Shown here: one piece after another, positions 18,880 to 28,503 of the stretch
Position numbering within the stretch: the stretch's first letter is position 1
Layout of the letters: the number at the start of each line of letters is the position of its first letter
From: Hadesarchaea archaeon
Lineage (GTDB): Archaea > Hadarchaeota > Hadarchaeia > Hadarchaeales > WYZ-LMO6
Assembly (NCBI GenBank): GCA_029259185.1
Contig: JAPDJF010000030.1
Span: 1-45,601 of the forward strand
Direction: 5' to 3'
Length of the DNA stretch: 45,601 nucleotides
Notes under the pieces: generated by a model
Told to the model about the DNA's origin: nothing
The model's database searches: none
The model's input: the letters and a program-made list of their open reading frames with translations, nothing else
Program-made: the position numbers and the translations under genes

Positions 18880-19620
18880 TCAAGGTGATCTGCGCACTCC
18901 TCTCTTCCTCAGGTATTCCCTCGCCAACATCCTTACCTGCTCATCGCGCATCTTTATAGTCAACATCTGCTGAACCACGAGAGTCAAGAAAACGAAGAAC
19001 ACTAGGATCCCGCCGAATCCACCCGTGATGTTCGCGACCTTCGTGAGAAGTGACTCCCCTCCGAAGACGGTCAACGTGAGCCCGACCACCATCGCCTTGT
19101 ACACGGATCCAAACAACAGAGAGGAGAGAACCAAAAGCGAGATTCCTGCGAAGAGTGTGTACCTCACGATGTCATGCTCCCGGAGGAATTTGAACAAGTC
19201 TGCTAAAGTTGATGATTTTTGACCCAAGAATCGCTTGAACCCCACGTTCTTCCAAAGCCTCACCCTTTCCCCCCTCTGGTATATCTCCTTTTCCTTCCCC
19301 CCAGCATCCAGTTCCTCGTAGACCTGTCCCTGAAGATCTCTCTTCACGTCTCCCGCCACATCCTCCTCCACCAAAACGGGAAGGGCTCTGTAACAGTCTT
19401 TCGTGCTCATCCTCGTTTCCTTGGCTATGTTCTCAACAAGCTCACTCACCAAATCGTCAAATCCTTCCTCCCTCAGCGTTTGTTCGATGGCGCTCCTCAG
19501 ATCCAAACCGCTCGTCCCCTCGACGCTTATGCGCTCCATCAAACTGTCTATGAAGGCTCGTCTGAACTTGTCGAACCTCGCCCTCCTCAGGATCTCCTTT
19601 CCCTTGGTATCGATCGTCAT
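18880..19620 (-). CDS. Hypothetical protein with soluble N-terminus and C-terminal TM segments
   Basis: 246 aa ORF; hydrophobic segments from DIVRYTLFAGISLLVLSSLLFGSVYKAMVVG to GILVFFVFLTLVVQQML. Confidence 0.7.
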   Translation of the reverse strand: MTIDTKGKEILRRARFDKFRRAFIDSLMERISVEGTSGLDLRSAIEQTLREEGFDDLVSELVENIAKETRMSTKDCYRALPVLVEEDVAGDVKRDLQGQVYEELDAGGKEKEIYQRGERVRLWKNVGFKRFLGQKSSTLADLFKFLREHDIVRYTLFAGISLLVLSSLLFGSVYKAMVVGLTLTVFGGESLLTKVANITGGFGGILVFFVFLTLVVQQMLTIKMRDEQVRMLAREYLRKRGVRRSP

Positions 19621-19686
19621 GAAAGCTTCTATCCCCTAACGCATTTCTGCGTCCCCAAATAAAACTCCCTCTAAAACGGTGACCGA

Positions 19687-21633
19687 TCAGCCACTGTAGC
19701 CTACCCTTTCTTTTAAGATCTCAACGACCTCTGGATTGAAGAGAGTTGAGGTATCCCCTATCGGGGCGTTGATCAAGAGAGATTTGAGGATCCTCCGCAT
19801 TATCTTCCCGCTTCGAGTCTTGGGCAAATCTGGAACGAACAGTATCCGCTCGGGTGTCGCGGTGGGGCCTATCTTCTCCCTGACCAAGGATTTGAGTTCC
19901 TTCTCGAGTTCGGGGGATGGAGAAACCCCCTTTCTAAGCACGACATATGCCACGGGTGTTTCTCCTTTCACCTCGTGGGGTTTTGAGACCACAGCACTCT
20001 CGGTCACTGCTTCGTGGGCGTTTATCACGTCCTCCACCTCAGCCGTTGAAAGACGATGGCCGGACACTTTCATCACATCATCCACCCTTCCCGTTACCCT
20101 TATACACCCGTAGAGTGCCCGAACTGCCCCATCCGATGGGAAGTAGTATCTGTAGTCGAACTTAGCCCAATAAGTTTCCCTGTATTTTTCATCTGCCTTA
20201 TACAGTCCTCGGAGCATGCCGGGCGCGAGGGGGGGGACCTGAACTAAGTAACCGGAGTCGGTAGGGTTTCCGTCCTCATCAACTATGGTCAGCTCCGTCC
20301 CTGGAAATGGACGCCCGGCCACGGTGGGGATAAACGGCCCTATTCCAGGAAGGGACATTATGAGCGTCCCACCCGTCTCCGTTTGCCACCAAGTATCGGT
20401 AATCGGACACCTCCCCCCGCCCACGACTTTAAAGTACCATAACCACGTCTCCCGATCTATCGGTTCACCGACGGTGCCCAAAAGTCTAAGACTGCTCAGG
20501 TCGTGCTTTTTAACCCACTCTTCGCCGAACCTAACGAACATCCTTATCGCAGTTGGTGCTGTGTAAAATATGGTTACCCTTTGTTTCTCTATGATCTCCC
20601 ACCACCGATCGGGGGCAGGGTAGTCTGGCGCTCCCTCGTAAATTAGGAGGGTGGAATTGTTCAAGAGCGGACCGTAGCAAGCATACGTGTGACCGGTAAC
20701 CCACCCGATATCCGAGGTGCACCAGAATACGTCGTCGTCGTGGAGATCAAACACCCACTTGGCGGTCCAGTACGCTTGGGTGAGATATCCTCCAGTGGTA
20801 TGCATCACCCCTTTCGGCTTCCCGGTCGTGCCGCTCGTGTAGAGGAGGAAGAGGAGATCCTCACTGTCCATCTCCTCCGGCTGGCACCATCCTCCCGCCT
20901 CCTCCGTTACCTCATGCCACCACACATCCCGCCCCTCCTGCATTTTCACCTCGTTTCCGGCTCGTCTGACCACCACCACTTTCTCCACACACGTTCCTTT
21001 GACAGCCTCATCGGCATTTGACTTCAAATTCACACACTTACCCCTCCGGTAGTACCCATCACACGTGACAAGCACTTTGGCTTCCGCATCCTCCAATCTC
21101 ACCCTCAAGGCTTGGGGGGCGAAAGCCGAGAAAACGACGGTGTGGGGGGCTCCCAAGCGGGCACATGCGAGTATGGTGGGATAGAGCTCAGGGATCATCG
21201 GGAGGTAAATACCCACCCGATCTCCCTTCTTGACCCCCAGCTTCCTCAACGCGTTGGCAAACTTATTCACTTGGAGAAAGAGATCGTTATAGGTCAAAAC
21301 CCTCACGGGCTCGTTTGGGGGCTCAGGGATCCAGATCACGGCCCTTTTGTTTCCCTTCCCCTGTCTAACATGCCTATCGACGGCGTTGTAGCTCGCGTTA
21401 ATTTTTCCGCCCACAAACCATCTCACGTAAGGCGGATTCCACTCATACGTCTTGTCCCATCTCCTGAACCACTCCAATCCTTCTGAAGCGAGTTTCTCCC
21501 AGAAGGCCACCCTATCCTTGGAGGCTTCCTCATAGATTTTTGGATCGTTGACCCATGCCCTCTTCTTCATTTCCTCGGAGGGCCAGTAAATGTTCTTCTC
21601 TTTCGGGTCCTCGACCACCCAACTCAAAGGCAT
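19687..21633 (-). CDS. acs: Acetyl-CoA synthetase (AMP-forming)
   Basis: LLYTSGTTGKPKGVMHTTGGYLTQAYWTAKWVFDLHDDDVFWCTSDIGWVTGHTY...YFPSDGAVRALYGCIRVTGRVDDVMKVSGHRLSTAEVE...PKTRSGKIMRR. Confidence 0.97.
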   Translation of the reverse strand: MPLSWVVEDPKEKNIYWPSEEMKKRAWVNDPKIYEEASKDRVAFWEKLASEGLEWFRRWDKTYEWNPPYVRWFVGGKINASYNAVDRHVRQGKGNKRAVIWIPEPPNEPVRVLTYNDLFLQVNKFANALRKLGVKKGDRVGIYLPMIPELYPTILACARLGAPHTVVFSAFAPQALRVRLEDAEAKVLVTCDGYYRRGKCVNLKSNADEAVKGTCVEKVVVVRRAGNEVKMQEGRDVWWHEVTEEAGGWCQPEEMDSEDLLFLLYTSGTTGKPKGVMHTTGGYLTQAYWTAKWVFDLHDDDVFWCTSDIGWVTGHTYACYGPLLNNSTLLIYEGAPDYPAPDRWWEIIEKQRVTIFYTAPTAIRMFVRFGEEWVKKHDLSSLRLLGTVGEPIDRETWLWYFKVVGGGRCPITDTWWQTETGGTLIMSLPGIGPFIPTVAGRPFPGTELTIVDEDGNPTDSGYLVQVPPLAPGMLRGLYKADEKYRETYWAKFDYRYYFPSDGAVRALYGCIRVTGRVDDVMKVSGHRLSTAEVEDVINAHEAVTESAVVSKPHEVKGETPVAYVVLRKGVSPSPELEKELKSLVREKIGPTATPERILFVPDLPKTRSGKIMRRILKSLLINAPIGDTSTLFNPEVVEILKERVGYSG

Positions 21634-21693
21634 CTACAGTTCATGTCGATCCTCTCATAAAAGCTTTTTCCCCGGAGGATGGCTAGAAATATG

Positions 21694-22006
21694 GGGGTAC
21701 CGGCGAGCTGGTGGGCAGCTGCCGGGCGACTCCGTCGCCTGAGGAAATTCCATCCATCAAGTAGGCACCGCGAGCCCGTGAGGGCTAGACCGAGAGGTCT
21801 GACCCTGGCACAGAAACGACACCCACCGGTCCGTGGGCGATGATGCGGAAACGCTGAGGTCGGATCGGAGAGGGATGAAACGGCCAATCCGCGGGATGCA
21901 AGGGCAAGTTTCCATCGATGAGCGCCTACTCGAGATGGGTGGTGGCCCGCTGAGCCCAATGCTGCCTAAAACAGAAGATGGATTACGGCCAGCACGCCGG
22001 TGCCCC
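21694..22006 (+). ncRNA. rnpB: RNase P RNA (archaeal)
   Basis: GAGGAAATTCC CR-I-like motif near 21740, terminal ACAGAAGATGGATTACGGCC, and 12-bp P1 pairing GGGGTACCGGCG/CGCCGGTGCCCC (one G-U). Confidence 0.92.
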
Positions 22007-22046
22007 ATATCGTTTTAAGCCGGCTGGCTGTTAAGTAGATGGTGCT

Positions 22047-22268
22047 ATGGGAAAGAAGTGGGGACGCTACGCGATCGGAGGGAGAAGCCAACCTGTCTCT
22101 TGTGTGTATTGTGGTCGCCTGGTCCCACGGATAAAAGCCGTACCCGTGAAGAGGGGCTCATGGCTGGACCCAAAAGCTATCCCGGGAATAGACAGGAGAA
22201 AAATATTCATTCCCGCTAGAAAGGGCTACGCGTGCATCTCATGCGCAAAACATCGAGGACTACTATGA
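22047..22268 (+). CDS. rps26e: 30S ribosomal protein S26e
   Basis: VSCVYCGRLVPRIKAVPVKRG...IFIPARKGYACISCAKHRGLL zinc-binding pattern. Confidence 0.85.
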   Translation: MGKKWGRYAIGGRSQPVSCVYCGRLVPRIKAVPVKRGSWLDPKAIPGIDRRKIFIPARKGYACISCAKHRGLL

Positions 22269-22415
22269 TCACGCCCTCCTCTCTTTGGCCTTGGGCCTCA
22301 GTTTGGTGTACCCACACTTCCTGCACTTGACTGCCCTCCAAGCATTGTGAGCGTTGCATCGCATACATATCTTCACCCGGAATAAGCGCTTCTCGGCCAC
22401 CTCGAACCTAGCCAT
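22269..22415 (-). CDS. rpl40e: 50S ribosomal protein L40e
   Basis: Manual translation (48 aa, below the ORF-track cutoff): [48 protein letters not shown]. Confidence 0.93.
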   Translation of the reverse strand: MARFEVAEKRLFRVKICMRCNAHNAWRAVKCRKCGYTKLRPKAKERRA

Positions 22416-22419
22416 CCGA

Positions 22420-23310
22420 TCACCTCCTAAGCGACCTCAATACATCCGGTATCTTCTCGATTAAATCTGACGCCGTGAAACCATACCCCCTTTCCCTCAT
22501 ACACATATCGCCTGCCATACCGTTTATGAACGCGCCCCCCCAGGCTGCTTCAAAAGCTTTGACACCTTGGGCTAGGAGTGCTCCCACCACACCCGAAAGG
22601 ACATCGCCCGTCCCCCCAACCGTCATGCCTGGATTCCCGGTTCGATTCACTATCACGCGACCCTGGGGGGAGGAAATGACATCCGTCCAACCCTTCAACA
22701 GGATCACGCACCCGAGCCTCTTGGCGAGTTCAGAAACCTGTTTCACACGCTTCCCCAAATCGTTTGACACTTCTTCACCCCCGAGGAGTTTAAACTCGCC
22801 CGCATGAGGGGTGAGCACGACCTCTGTACCCTCCAACACATCCGGTTCGCCCACCACGGCTTTCACCCCATCCGCATCCACGAGCACGGGCAGATGGTGT
22901 TCTCTGACCCGCTTTAGGAAAGAAGTGATCGCCTTCAACGTCCTGTCAAGCGTTCCGAGTCCCGGCCCTACGACCACCGCATCGCACCTCTCGAGTTCGG
23001 GATCGAGTTCACGCAGGACCTTGGGCTCTAGATTCTCGCACGGGAGCTTTATGGTTATAAGATCTGGAGCGAATGAATTGATGATCCTAGCCGTTTCAAA
23101 AGGAGCCGCCACCGTGGCGAGATCCACCCCAGTCCTCAATGCTGCAAGGGCGGTTAGGGCTGGGGCCCCGACGTAGCGTGAGGATCCTCCCAGCACCAGC
23201 AACCTCCCGTTGTCCCCTTTACGCGAGTCCCGTCTCCTCCTCGGAATTAGCCCTTTCACATCCGATACGCGTACGTACTTGAACCCCATCCTACTCTTGT
23301 CCACTCCCAT
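22420..23310 (-). CDS. nnrD: ADP-dependent NAD(P)H-hydrate dehydratase (YjeF C-terminal family)
   Basis: [27 protein letters not shown]...[14 protein letters not shown]...[25 protein letters not shown]; start likely at the internal MGVDKSR or MGFKYV rather than 23415. Confidence 0.92.
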   Translation of the reverse strand: MGVDKSRMGFKYVRVSDVKGLIPRRRRDSRKGDNGRLLVLGGSSRYVGAPALTALAALRTGVDLATVAAPFETARIINSFAPDLITIKLPCENLEPKVLRELDPELERCDAVVVGPGLGTLDRTLKAITSFLKRVREHHLPVLVDADGVKAVVGEPDVLEGTEVVLTPHAGEFKLLGGEEVSNDLGKRVKQVSELAKRLGCVILLKGWTDVISSPQGRVIVNRTGNPGMTVGGTGDVLSGVVGALLAQGVKAFEAAWGGAFINGMAGDMCMRERGYGFTASDLIEKIPDVLRSLRR

Positions 23311-23391
23311 GAGTAAATACGTGATGGCCCTCCAGCCCCATCCAACACGACGAACCCTCTGCTTTTTAACCCATCCCAGAAAAGTAAGAGC

Positions 23392-24708
23392 TTGGAAAAA
23401 GTGTTTAAGGAACACTTCCGGGTTGACGAAAACGGGAACCTCTACGTGGGAGGCGTGAAGGCATCGGATCTAGCCGAGAGGTTCGGCACCCCGCTTTTCG
23501 TGATGGATGAGGTGAGGATAAGGAATAACTACAGGAGGTTCTACAACGCCTTCGCCACCAGGTGGGAGAGGGTGCTCATCGCTTACGCCTATAAGGCGAA
23601 TTCGAACTTAGCCGTCTGTAAGGTGTTGCACGAAGAAGGAGCGGGGGCCGAGGTTGTCTCGATGTGCGAACTCAAAGCCGCCCTAGGGCTAGGCGTGCCA
23701 GCGGAGAAAATAGTCTTCAACGGAAACAACAAAAGTGAAAGGGAGATCGAACTCGCCGCTCGAAAAGGAGTGCTGATCAACGTTGATAGCCTCGAGGAAC
23801 TCGAGCTCATCAACGAACTCTCTACCGGGCTTGGGAGAAAAGTTAGGATTGGGATAAGAGTCAACCCGAACATAGAGGTGCCAACCCATCCCTACATCGC
23901 CACGGGTCTCAGGGAGAGCAAGTTCGGACTCGACATGGAAAGTGGTGAAGCCTTGGAGGGATTCTCAAAGGCGATGGGATACAAAAACTTGGAGGTGGTA
24001 GGAATCCACTGCCACGTGGGATCGCAAATCCTGGACACTGCCCCGTTCGAGGAAGAGGCCAAGCGGGTGATGGACTTCGTGGGCAAACTCAAGGAGGAAT
24101 TGAGACTCCAACTCGAATTCGTAGACTTGGGGGGCGGACTGGGAGTACCGAGGAAGCCCGGAGAGAGAGGAGCATCTCCGGAGGAAGTTGCATCTAGGGT
24201 AATTCCTGTGCTGAGGGAATCCGTGCGGGAGAGGGGTGTGAAACCTTTTACCCTGATATTGGAGCCCGGGAGATACCTAGTCGGGGACGCGGGAGTGCTC
24301 CTCCTCAGGGTAGGATGTTTTAAACCGAGAGACAGGACGCCCTCATGGGTATGCGTGGATGGGGGGATAAACATACTGATCCGCCCCGCCCTGCTTGGGA
24401 CCTACTACCACATGGAAGTAGCGAACCGGATGAAGTCAGAACACACGGAGCTGGTGAACATCGCTGGCCCCCTCTGCCAATCGGGAGACGTGATAGGGAG
24501 GGAGAGGAAAATCCCTAAGGTGAGGAGGGGGGATCTCATAGCCGTTTTCGATGCCGGGGCATACACGCTTGTTATGTCGAGCCAATACAACTCCCAGCCC
24601 AGACCGGCTGTGGTGATGGTGAGAGAAGGGGAGGCTGAGGTCGTAAGGTATAGGGAGGACTGCGAGGACGTGCTGAGATACGAAAGGATCCCGAGCTGGT
24701 TACGATGA
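23392..24708 (+). CDS. lysA: Diaminopimelate decarboxylase
   Basis: AYAYKANSNLAVCKVLHEEGAGAEVVSMCEL...GIHCHVGSQI...LEPGRYLVGDAGVLL. Confidence 0.97.
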   Translation: MEKVFKEHFRVDENGNLYVGGVKASDLAERFGTPLFVMDEVRIRNNYRRFYNAFATRWERVLIAYAYKANSNLAVCKVLHEEGAGAEVVSMCELKAALGLGVPAEKIVFNGNNKSEREIELAARKGVLINVDSLEELELINELSTGLGRKVRIGIRVNPNIEVPTHPYIATGLRESKFGLDMESGEALEGFSKAMGYKNLEVVGIHCHVGSQILDTAPFEEEAKRVMDFVGKLKEELRLQLEFVDLGGGLGVPRKPGERGASPEEVASRVIPVLRESVRERGVKPFTLILEPGRYLVGDAGVLLLRVGCFKPRDRTPSWVCVDGGINILIRPALLGTYYHMEVANRMKSEHTELVNIAGPLCQSGDVIGRERKIPKVRRGDLIAVFDAGAYTLVMSSQYNSQPRPAVVMVREGEAEVVRYREDCEDVLRYERIPSWLR

Positions 24709-25940
24709 GGAAAAGAATCGTTGTGAAATTCGGAGGAACTTCGTTGGGTAGTGGTGAGCGCGTGAGGTTAGCCGCCAAATCGGTGCGAAGGGAGCACGAA
24801 AAAGGAACTCAGGTGATCGTTACGGTATCGGCGATGGGACACACGACCGACGAACTCGTGGCCGTGGCTAAAGTTGTATCCGGTGGAAAGATTTCACCCC
24901 ACGAGATGGACGATATAATGGCTATGGGGGAGAGGACGAGCGCTAGAGTGTTCGCAGTCGCCCTCCGCAGCCTTGGAGTGAAAGCCAAGGCGGTGGATCC
25001 TTCCAGCGAGGAGTGGCCCATCATAACCGACAGTGAATTCTCGAGAGCCAAAGTGGATCAAAAGGAAACCGCGAAGAGGATCAAGAAGTACCTCCTCCCC
25101 ATGGTGGAGAGGGGGATCGTCCCCGTCATCTGCGGTTTTTTGGGAAAGGATCTGAAAGGCAACATCACCACCTTGGGAAGGGGTGGCAGCGACATAACCG
25201 CATTCATCCTCGGGAAGTTCCTGAAGGCTTCAGAGGTGATCATCGTCACCGACGTTGAGGGAGTAATGACCGCAGACGTGAACGAAGTCCGAGGAGCGGA
25301 ACTACTGGACTCCATCACGGCCACGGAACTCAGAGAACTTGGAAGATTCGGTGCGAAAGTGATGCACCCCAGAGCAATGAACTACAAGATCCCAGAGGTC
25401 GATGCGAAAGTGATACACTTCAAGCATGGAGATTTATCAGCGAAGGGTACTAGGATAACTGGAGGGATAGTGGAGGGAGAGACCACGGGGATAAAGCTGC
25501 ACGACAGGCCAATAGGGATGATAACCGTCGTCGGAGAGGACATGCAACAGACACCGGGGATACTGGTCAAGACGATAAAGCCCCTGAGCGAGAAGGATGT
25601 GAACATCCTGGGGGTATCGATTGGACCTCGATCCTTTTCGATCTACGTTTGGCAAGACGATTTGAGGAAAGCCCTAGAACTCGTCCACATGAAAGTCAAG
25701 AGAGACGAGGTGATGAAATCCGTCACGAGCGAGAAGGATTTGGCCATGATAGTGGTGGAGAGCGAGAAGTTCATAGAGACCCCCGGGATGATAGCCACAC
25801 TCACCGCCCCGATAGCGAAAGCGAAGATAAACATAGTGGAGATCCTGTCGAGCAGGGCATCGATAAGCTTCTTCGTTGACTGGGAGAACAGGAAGAGGGC
25901 ATTTATGTTGTTGAAGAAGAGGATGGAAGAGGTGGGATGA
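24705..25940 (+). CDS. lysC: Aspartate kinase
   Basis: VVKFGGTSLGSGERVRLAAK...GRGGSDITAFILGKFLKASEVIIVTDVEGVMTADVNEV; C-terminal ACT domains. Confidence 0.97.
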   Translation: MRKRIVVKFGGTSLGSGERVRLAAKSVRREHEKGTQVIVTVSAMGHTTDELVAVAKVVSGGKISPHEMDDIMAMGERTSARVFAVALRSLGVKAKAVDPSSEEWPIITDSEFSRAKVDQKETAKRIKKYLLPMVERGIVPVICGFLGKDLKGNITTLGRGGSDITAFILGKFLKASEVIIVTDVEGVMTADVNEVRGAELLDSITATELRELGRFGAKVMHPRAMNYKIPEVDAKVIHFKHGDLSAKGTRITGGIVEGETTGIKLHDRPIGMITVVGEDMQQTPGILVKTIKPLSEKDVNILGVSIGPRSFSIYVWQDDLRKALELVHMKVKRDEVMKSVTSEKDLAMIVVESEKFIETPGMIATLTAPIAKAKINIVEILSSRASISFFVDWENRKRAFMLLKKRMEEVG

Positions 25941-26822
25941 GTGTTCGAGGGAGCCCTGACCGCCATGGTCACGCCCTTTACCCGAAGTGGCGAACTGGAC
26001 GAAGAGGGATTGAGGAAGAACGTCGAGTTCCAGATAAGGAACGGGATCGACGGCCTAGTACCCGTGGGAACGACTGGGGAGTGCGCTACCCTGACCTACG
26101 AGGAACACGAGAAAGTGATTGAGACCGTGCTGAACGCGGCAAAAGGGAAGGTTCCCGTGATAGCCGGCACGGGGAGCAACAGCACCCAAGAAGCGATAAT
26201 GCTTACCGAGTATGCGAAGGAAGTGGGGGTAGAAGGGGTGCTGCTTGTGGTTCCCTATTACAACAAGCCAACTCAGGCGGGCCTCTACCAACACTTCAAA
26301 CGTATCGCCGAGGAGGTGGACATACCCCAAATCCTCTACAACGTCCCCTCCAGGACTGGACTCAACATGTCTCCCGAGACCGTCGCAAAACTCGCAAAGC
26401 TTAAGAACGTAGTGGGGATCAAGGAAGCGAGTGGGAACTTCGACCAGATCTCAAAGATCTTCCAGCTCACCCGTGGTGAAGACTTCGCGCTGCTCTCGGG
26501 AAACGACTCCCACACCCTCCCCATCCTAGCCCTAGGAGGAGTTGGCGTCATCTCGGTGGCATCCAACATCGTCCCTGGAGAAGTCGCCCGCCTGGTAAAA
26601 GCTTACCGCGAAGGAAAGATCGAGGAGGCCAGGAAGATCCACTACGAACTCGCACCGCTTTTCGAGACCCTCTTCATCGAAACGAATCCCGCTCCGGTGA
26701 AGGAGGCTATGAACATGATGGGTCTCGCGGCGGGAGAACCGAGGCTCCCACTGGTCAGGGTGAGCGAAAGCACGAGGGAGAAACTCAGAGGAGTCTTGTC
26801 TCGGCTCGGGATACTGAAGTGA
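25941..26822 (+). CDS. dapA: 4-hydroxy-tetrahydrodipicolinate synthase
   Basis: GTTGECATLTYEEHEKVIE...YYNKPTQAGLYQHFKRIAE...YNVPSRTGLNM...VGIKEASG; GTG start abutting lysC. Confidence 0.97.
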   Translation: MFEGALTAMVTPFTRSGELDEEGLRKNVEFQIRNGIDGLVPVGTTGECATLTYEEHEKVIETVLNAAKGKVPVIAGTGSNSTQEAIMLTEYAKEVGVEGVLLVVPYYNKPTQAGLYQHFKRIAEEVDIPQILYNVPSRTGLNMSPETVAKLAKLKNVVGIKEASGNFDQISKIFQLTRGEDFALLSGNDSHTLPILALGGVGVISVASNIVPGEVARLVKAYREGKIEEARKIHYELAPLFETLFIETNPAPVKEAMNMMGLAAGEPRLPLVRVSESTREKLRGVLSRLGILK

Positions 26823-26824
26823 AC

Positions 26825-27115
26825 TCATGACTCCACCAAGTACATCACCGTGGAGAGCACAGCCAAGATGCCGAGCATCACCACCGACATCAGAAAGGTT
26901 TTGCGAAATCCCAAGAACTCGAGTGCCCTTTTCGAGATAACATAGATGGCCGAGAACGAACTGAAACAGAACCAGAGAACGATCATCGCAACGAGCGGGA
27001 GGGGGAATTTCAGGAGGAGCATCAGGAACGCTATGAACCCCCCGACCATCATGGCGAGCGTAAAGGGGTAGAACAAGAGGAGCAAAGCACGGGTCCTTCC
27101 CTCCACAAACTTCAC
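26825..27115 (-). CDS. Small membrane protein, hypothetical
   Basis: 96 aa with three hydrophobic segments; ATGA overlap with the DUF61 gene. Confidence 0.6.
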   Translation of the reverse strand: MKFVEGRTRALLLLFYPFTLAMMVGGFIAFLMLLLKFPLPLVAMIVLWFCFSSFSAIYVISKRALEFLGFRKTFLMSVVMLGILAVLSTVMYLVES

Positions 27116-27501
27116 GCCCCCAAGAAAAGGTACTGGGTGGTGGTGGGAAGCTTTCTCCGGAGAACGGCAACCTCTGGGCGGTATATTATCAATTCTAACT
27201 CATCGTTTCTCCCTCTCTTGTTCAGGAAGTGGGAGACCACCTTCACCTCGGTCTTTCCGGTCACCCTCGCTGTTCCCCTCCCCAACCTACGATCCACCTG
27301 AATGAATATGGGAAGCTGGAGCATTTTCCACTCCCCCTCGGGAAGCACCTTCGCGAGCTCTCTCAACTCATCCCGCCTGAAAGAGTGAACCCCCCCACCC
27401 CGCGTCAGAACATGAGGTCTGGAGGACTTCAGCGCGTCCGCGAGGGAGATCCTCTGCTTTGGAAGATGGATGTTCAGTCTACCAAGCTCAAGTTTTATAA
27501 C
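27112..27501 (-). CDS. DUF61 family protein; true start uncertain
   Basis: Open frame upstream of the ORF-track start reads VIKLELGRLNIHLPKQRISLADALKSSRPHVLTRGGGVHSFRRDELRELAKVLPEGEWKMLQLPIFIQVDRRLGRGTARVTGKTEVKVV, a full DUF61-like layout. Confidence 0.7.
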   Translation of the reverse strand, partial: VIKLELGRLNIHLPKQRISLADALKSSRPHVLTRGGGVHSFRRDELRELAKVLPEGEWKMLQLPIFIQVDRRLGRGTARVTGKTEVKVVSHFLNKRGRNDELELIIYRPEVAVLRRKLPTTTQYLFLGA

Positions 27502-27514
27502 CCTGTCCGTTCAC

Positions 27515-28168
27515 TCACCCTCCCGCTTCCTCGGCTCGTCTCTCAAGCATCAATTTGATACGCTTCATCCGGACGAAGTTCTCCCTCTCCATCTCATCCA
27601 GCCGGAGAACGATGAACTTAATTGTCTCCTCAAGCCTCGGTATGAGGATGTACTCGAGTGCATTCACCCTACGCTTCGTCTTCTCAAGTTCCCTCCCCAC
27701 CGCCCGCGCTGCCTCCTCTAGTTCCGCGAGTTGAACTAGAACCTCAAAAGCCCTCTCGAAATCGCGAGAAGCCTCATCGAGGAGTGAAGAAGTGGTGTGA
27801 ACGCTGTACCCCCTACCCAGCGGGTCCCTCTCGACTGACTTGATCTCCACCGTGGGAACCGAGACCCCCATAACGAAACGGGTAGAGAGATCTACCTGGA
27901 GTTCCTTCCTCGTCTCCCTAGATGCCTGCTCCGTCTCGACCGTCCCCATGCTCGCCAAACACTTGCTCAAGCTCCGGTGGGCCACCGAGAGGAGCTCAAA
28001 CGCCCTCCGCTTCGTCCTCCCTATTTTCCGCAAGATCTCCACGAACTCCATAACGAGGGCATCCATCTTCTCCTTTAACAACTCATGTCCCTTCCGTGCT
28101 AGTGCCACCCGTTTCTTGAGTCTGAGGAGCTCCATCCTAGTAGGAGCAACACCGGACATCGTCTTCAA
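27515..28168 (-). CDS. atpD: A-type ATP synthase subunit D
   Basis: GVAPTRMELLRLKKRVALARKGHELLKEKMDALV; LEYILIPRLEETIKFIVLRLDEMEREN. Confidence 0.97.
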   Translation of the reverse strand: MKTMSGVAPTRMELLRLKKRVALARKGHELLKEKMDALVMEFVEILRKIGRTKRRAFELLSVAHRSLSKCLASMGTVETEQASRETRKELQVDLSTRFVMGVSVPTVEIKSVERDPLGRGYSVHTTSSLLDEASRDFERAFEVLVQLAELEEAARAVGRELEKTKRRVNALEYILIPRLEETIKFIVLRLDEMERENFVRMKRIKLMLERRAEEAGG

Positions 28169-28503
28169 GTCTCTTCCTCCTTTATCACTATCTTGGCCCC
28201 AACGGTCCGCTCGACCATCCTCATCAGCTCATCCACCGGAGGCACGTATCCTGTCCGGTCGGGTATCGACAAAACAACGGGGATCGGGTCCTTTCCGGCC
28301 ACGAGTTTTTCGAACTCCTCCCCCAGCTCTTCTCTCACCCTGTAGGTTATCATTATCACCCCCATCCGCTCGCTCGAAAGGAACTCGGAGAGTTTCGAAA
28401 GGGTTTCAGACCTGTCTGAGTGGATGTGGGCGTACTTCACTCCCGCTAGGGAGAACCCTATCACAGTTTCTCTCTCCCCTATGACCGCCACTTCATGCTC
28501 CAA
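28165..28503 (-). CDS. atpF: A-type ATP synthase subunit F
   Basis: VAVIGERETVIGFSLAGVKYAHIHSD...GVIMITYRVREEL...VVLSIPDRTGYVPPVDELMRMVERTVGAKI. Confidence 0.94.
   Translation of the reverse strand: MEHEVAVIGERETVIGFSLAGVKYAHIHSDRSETLSKLSEFLSSERMGVIMITYRVREELGEEFEKLVAGKDPIPVVLSIPDRTGYVPPVDELMRMVERTVGAKIVIKEEET

Noticed and set aside
21833-22018. ORFs on both strands over 21624-22018
   Set aside because: They lie inside the RNase P RNA gene and show no protein-like conservation.
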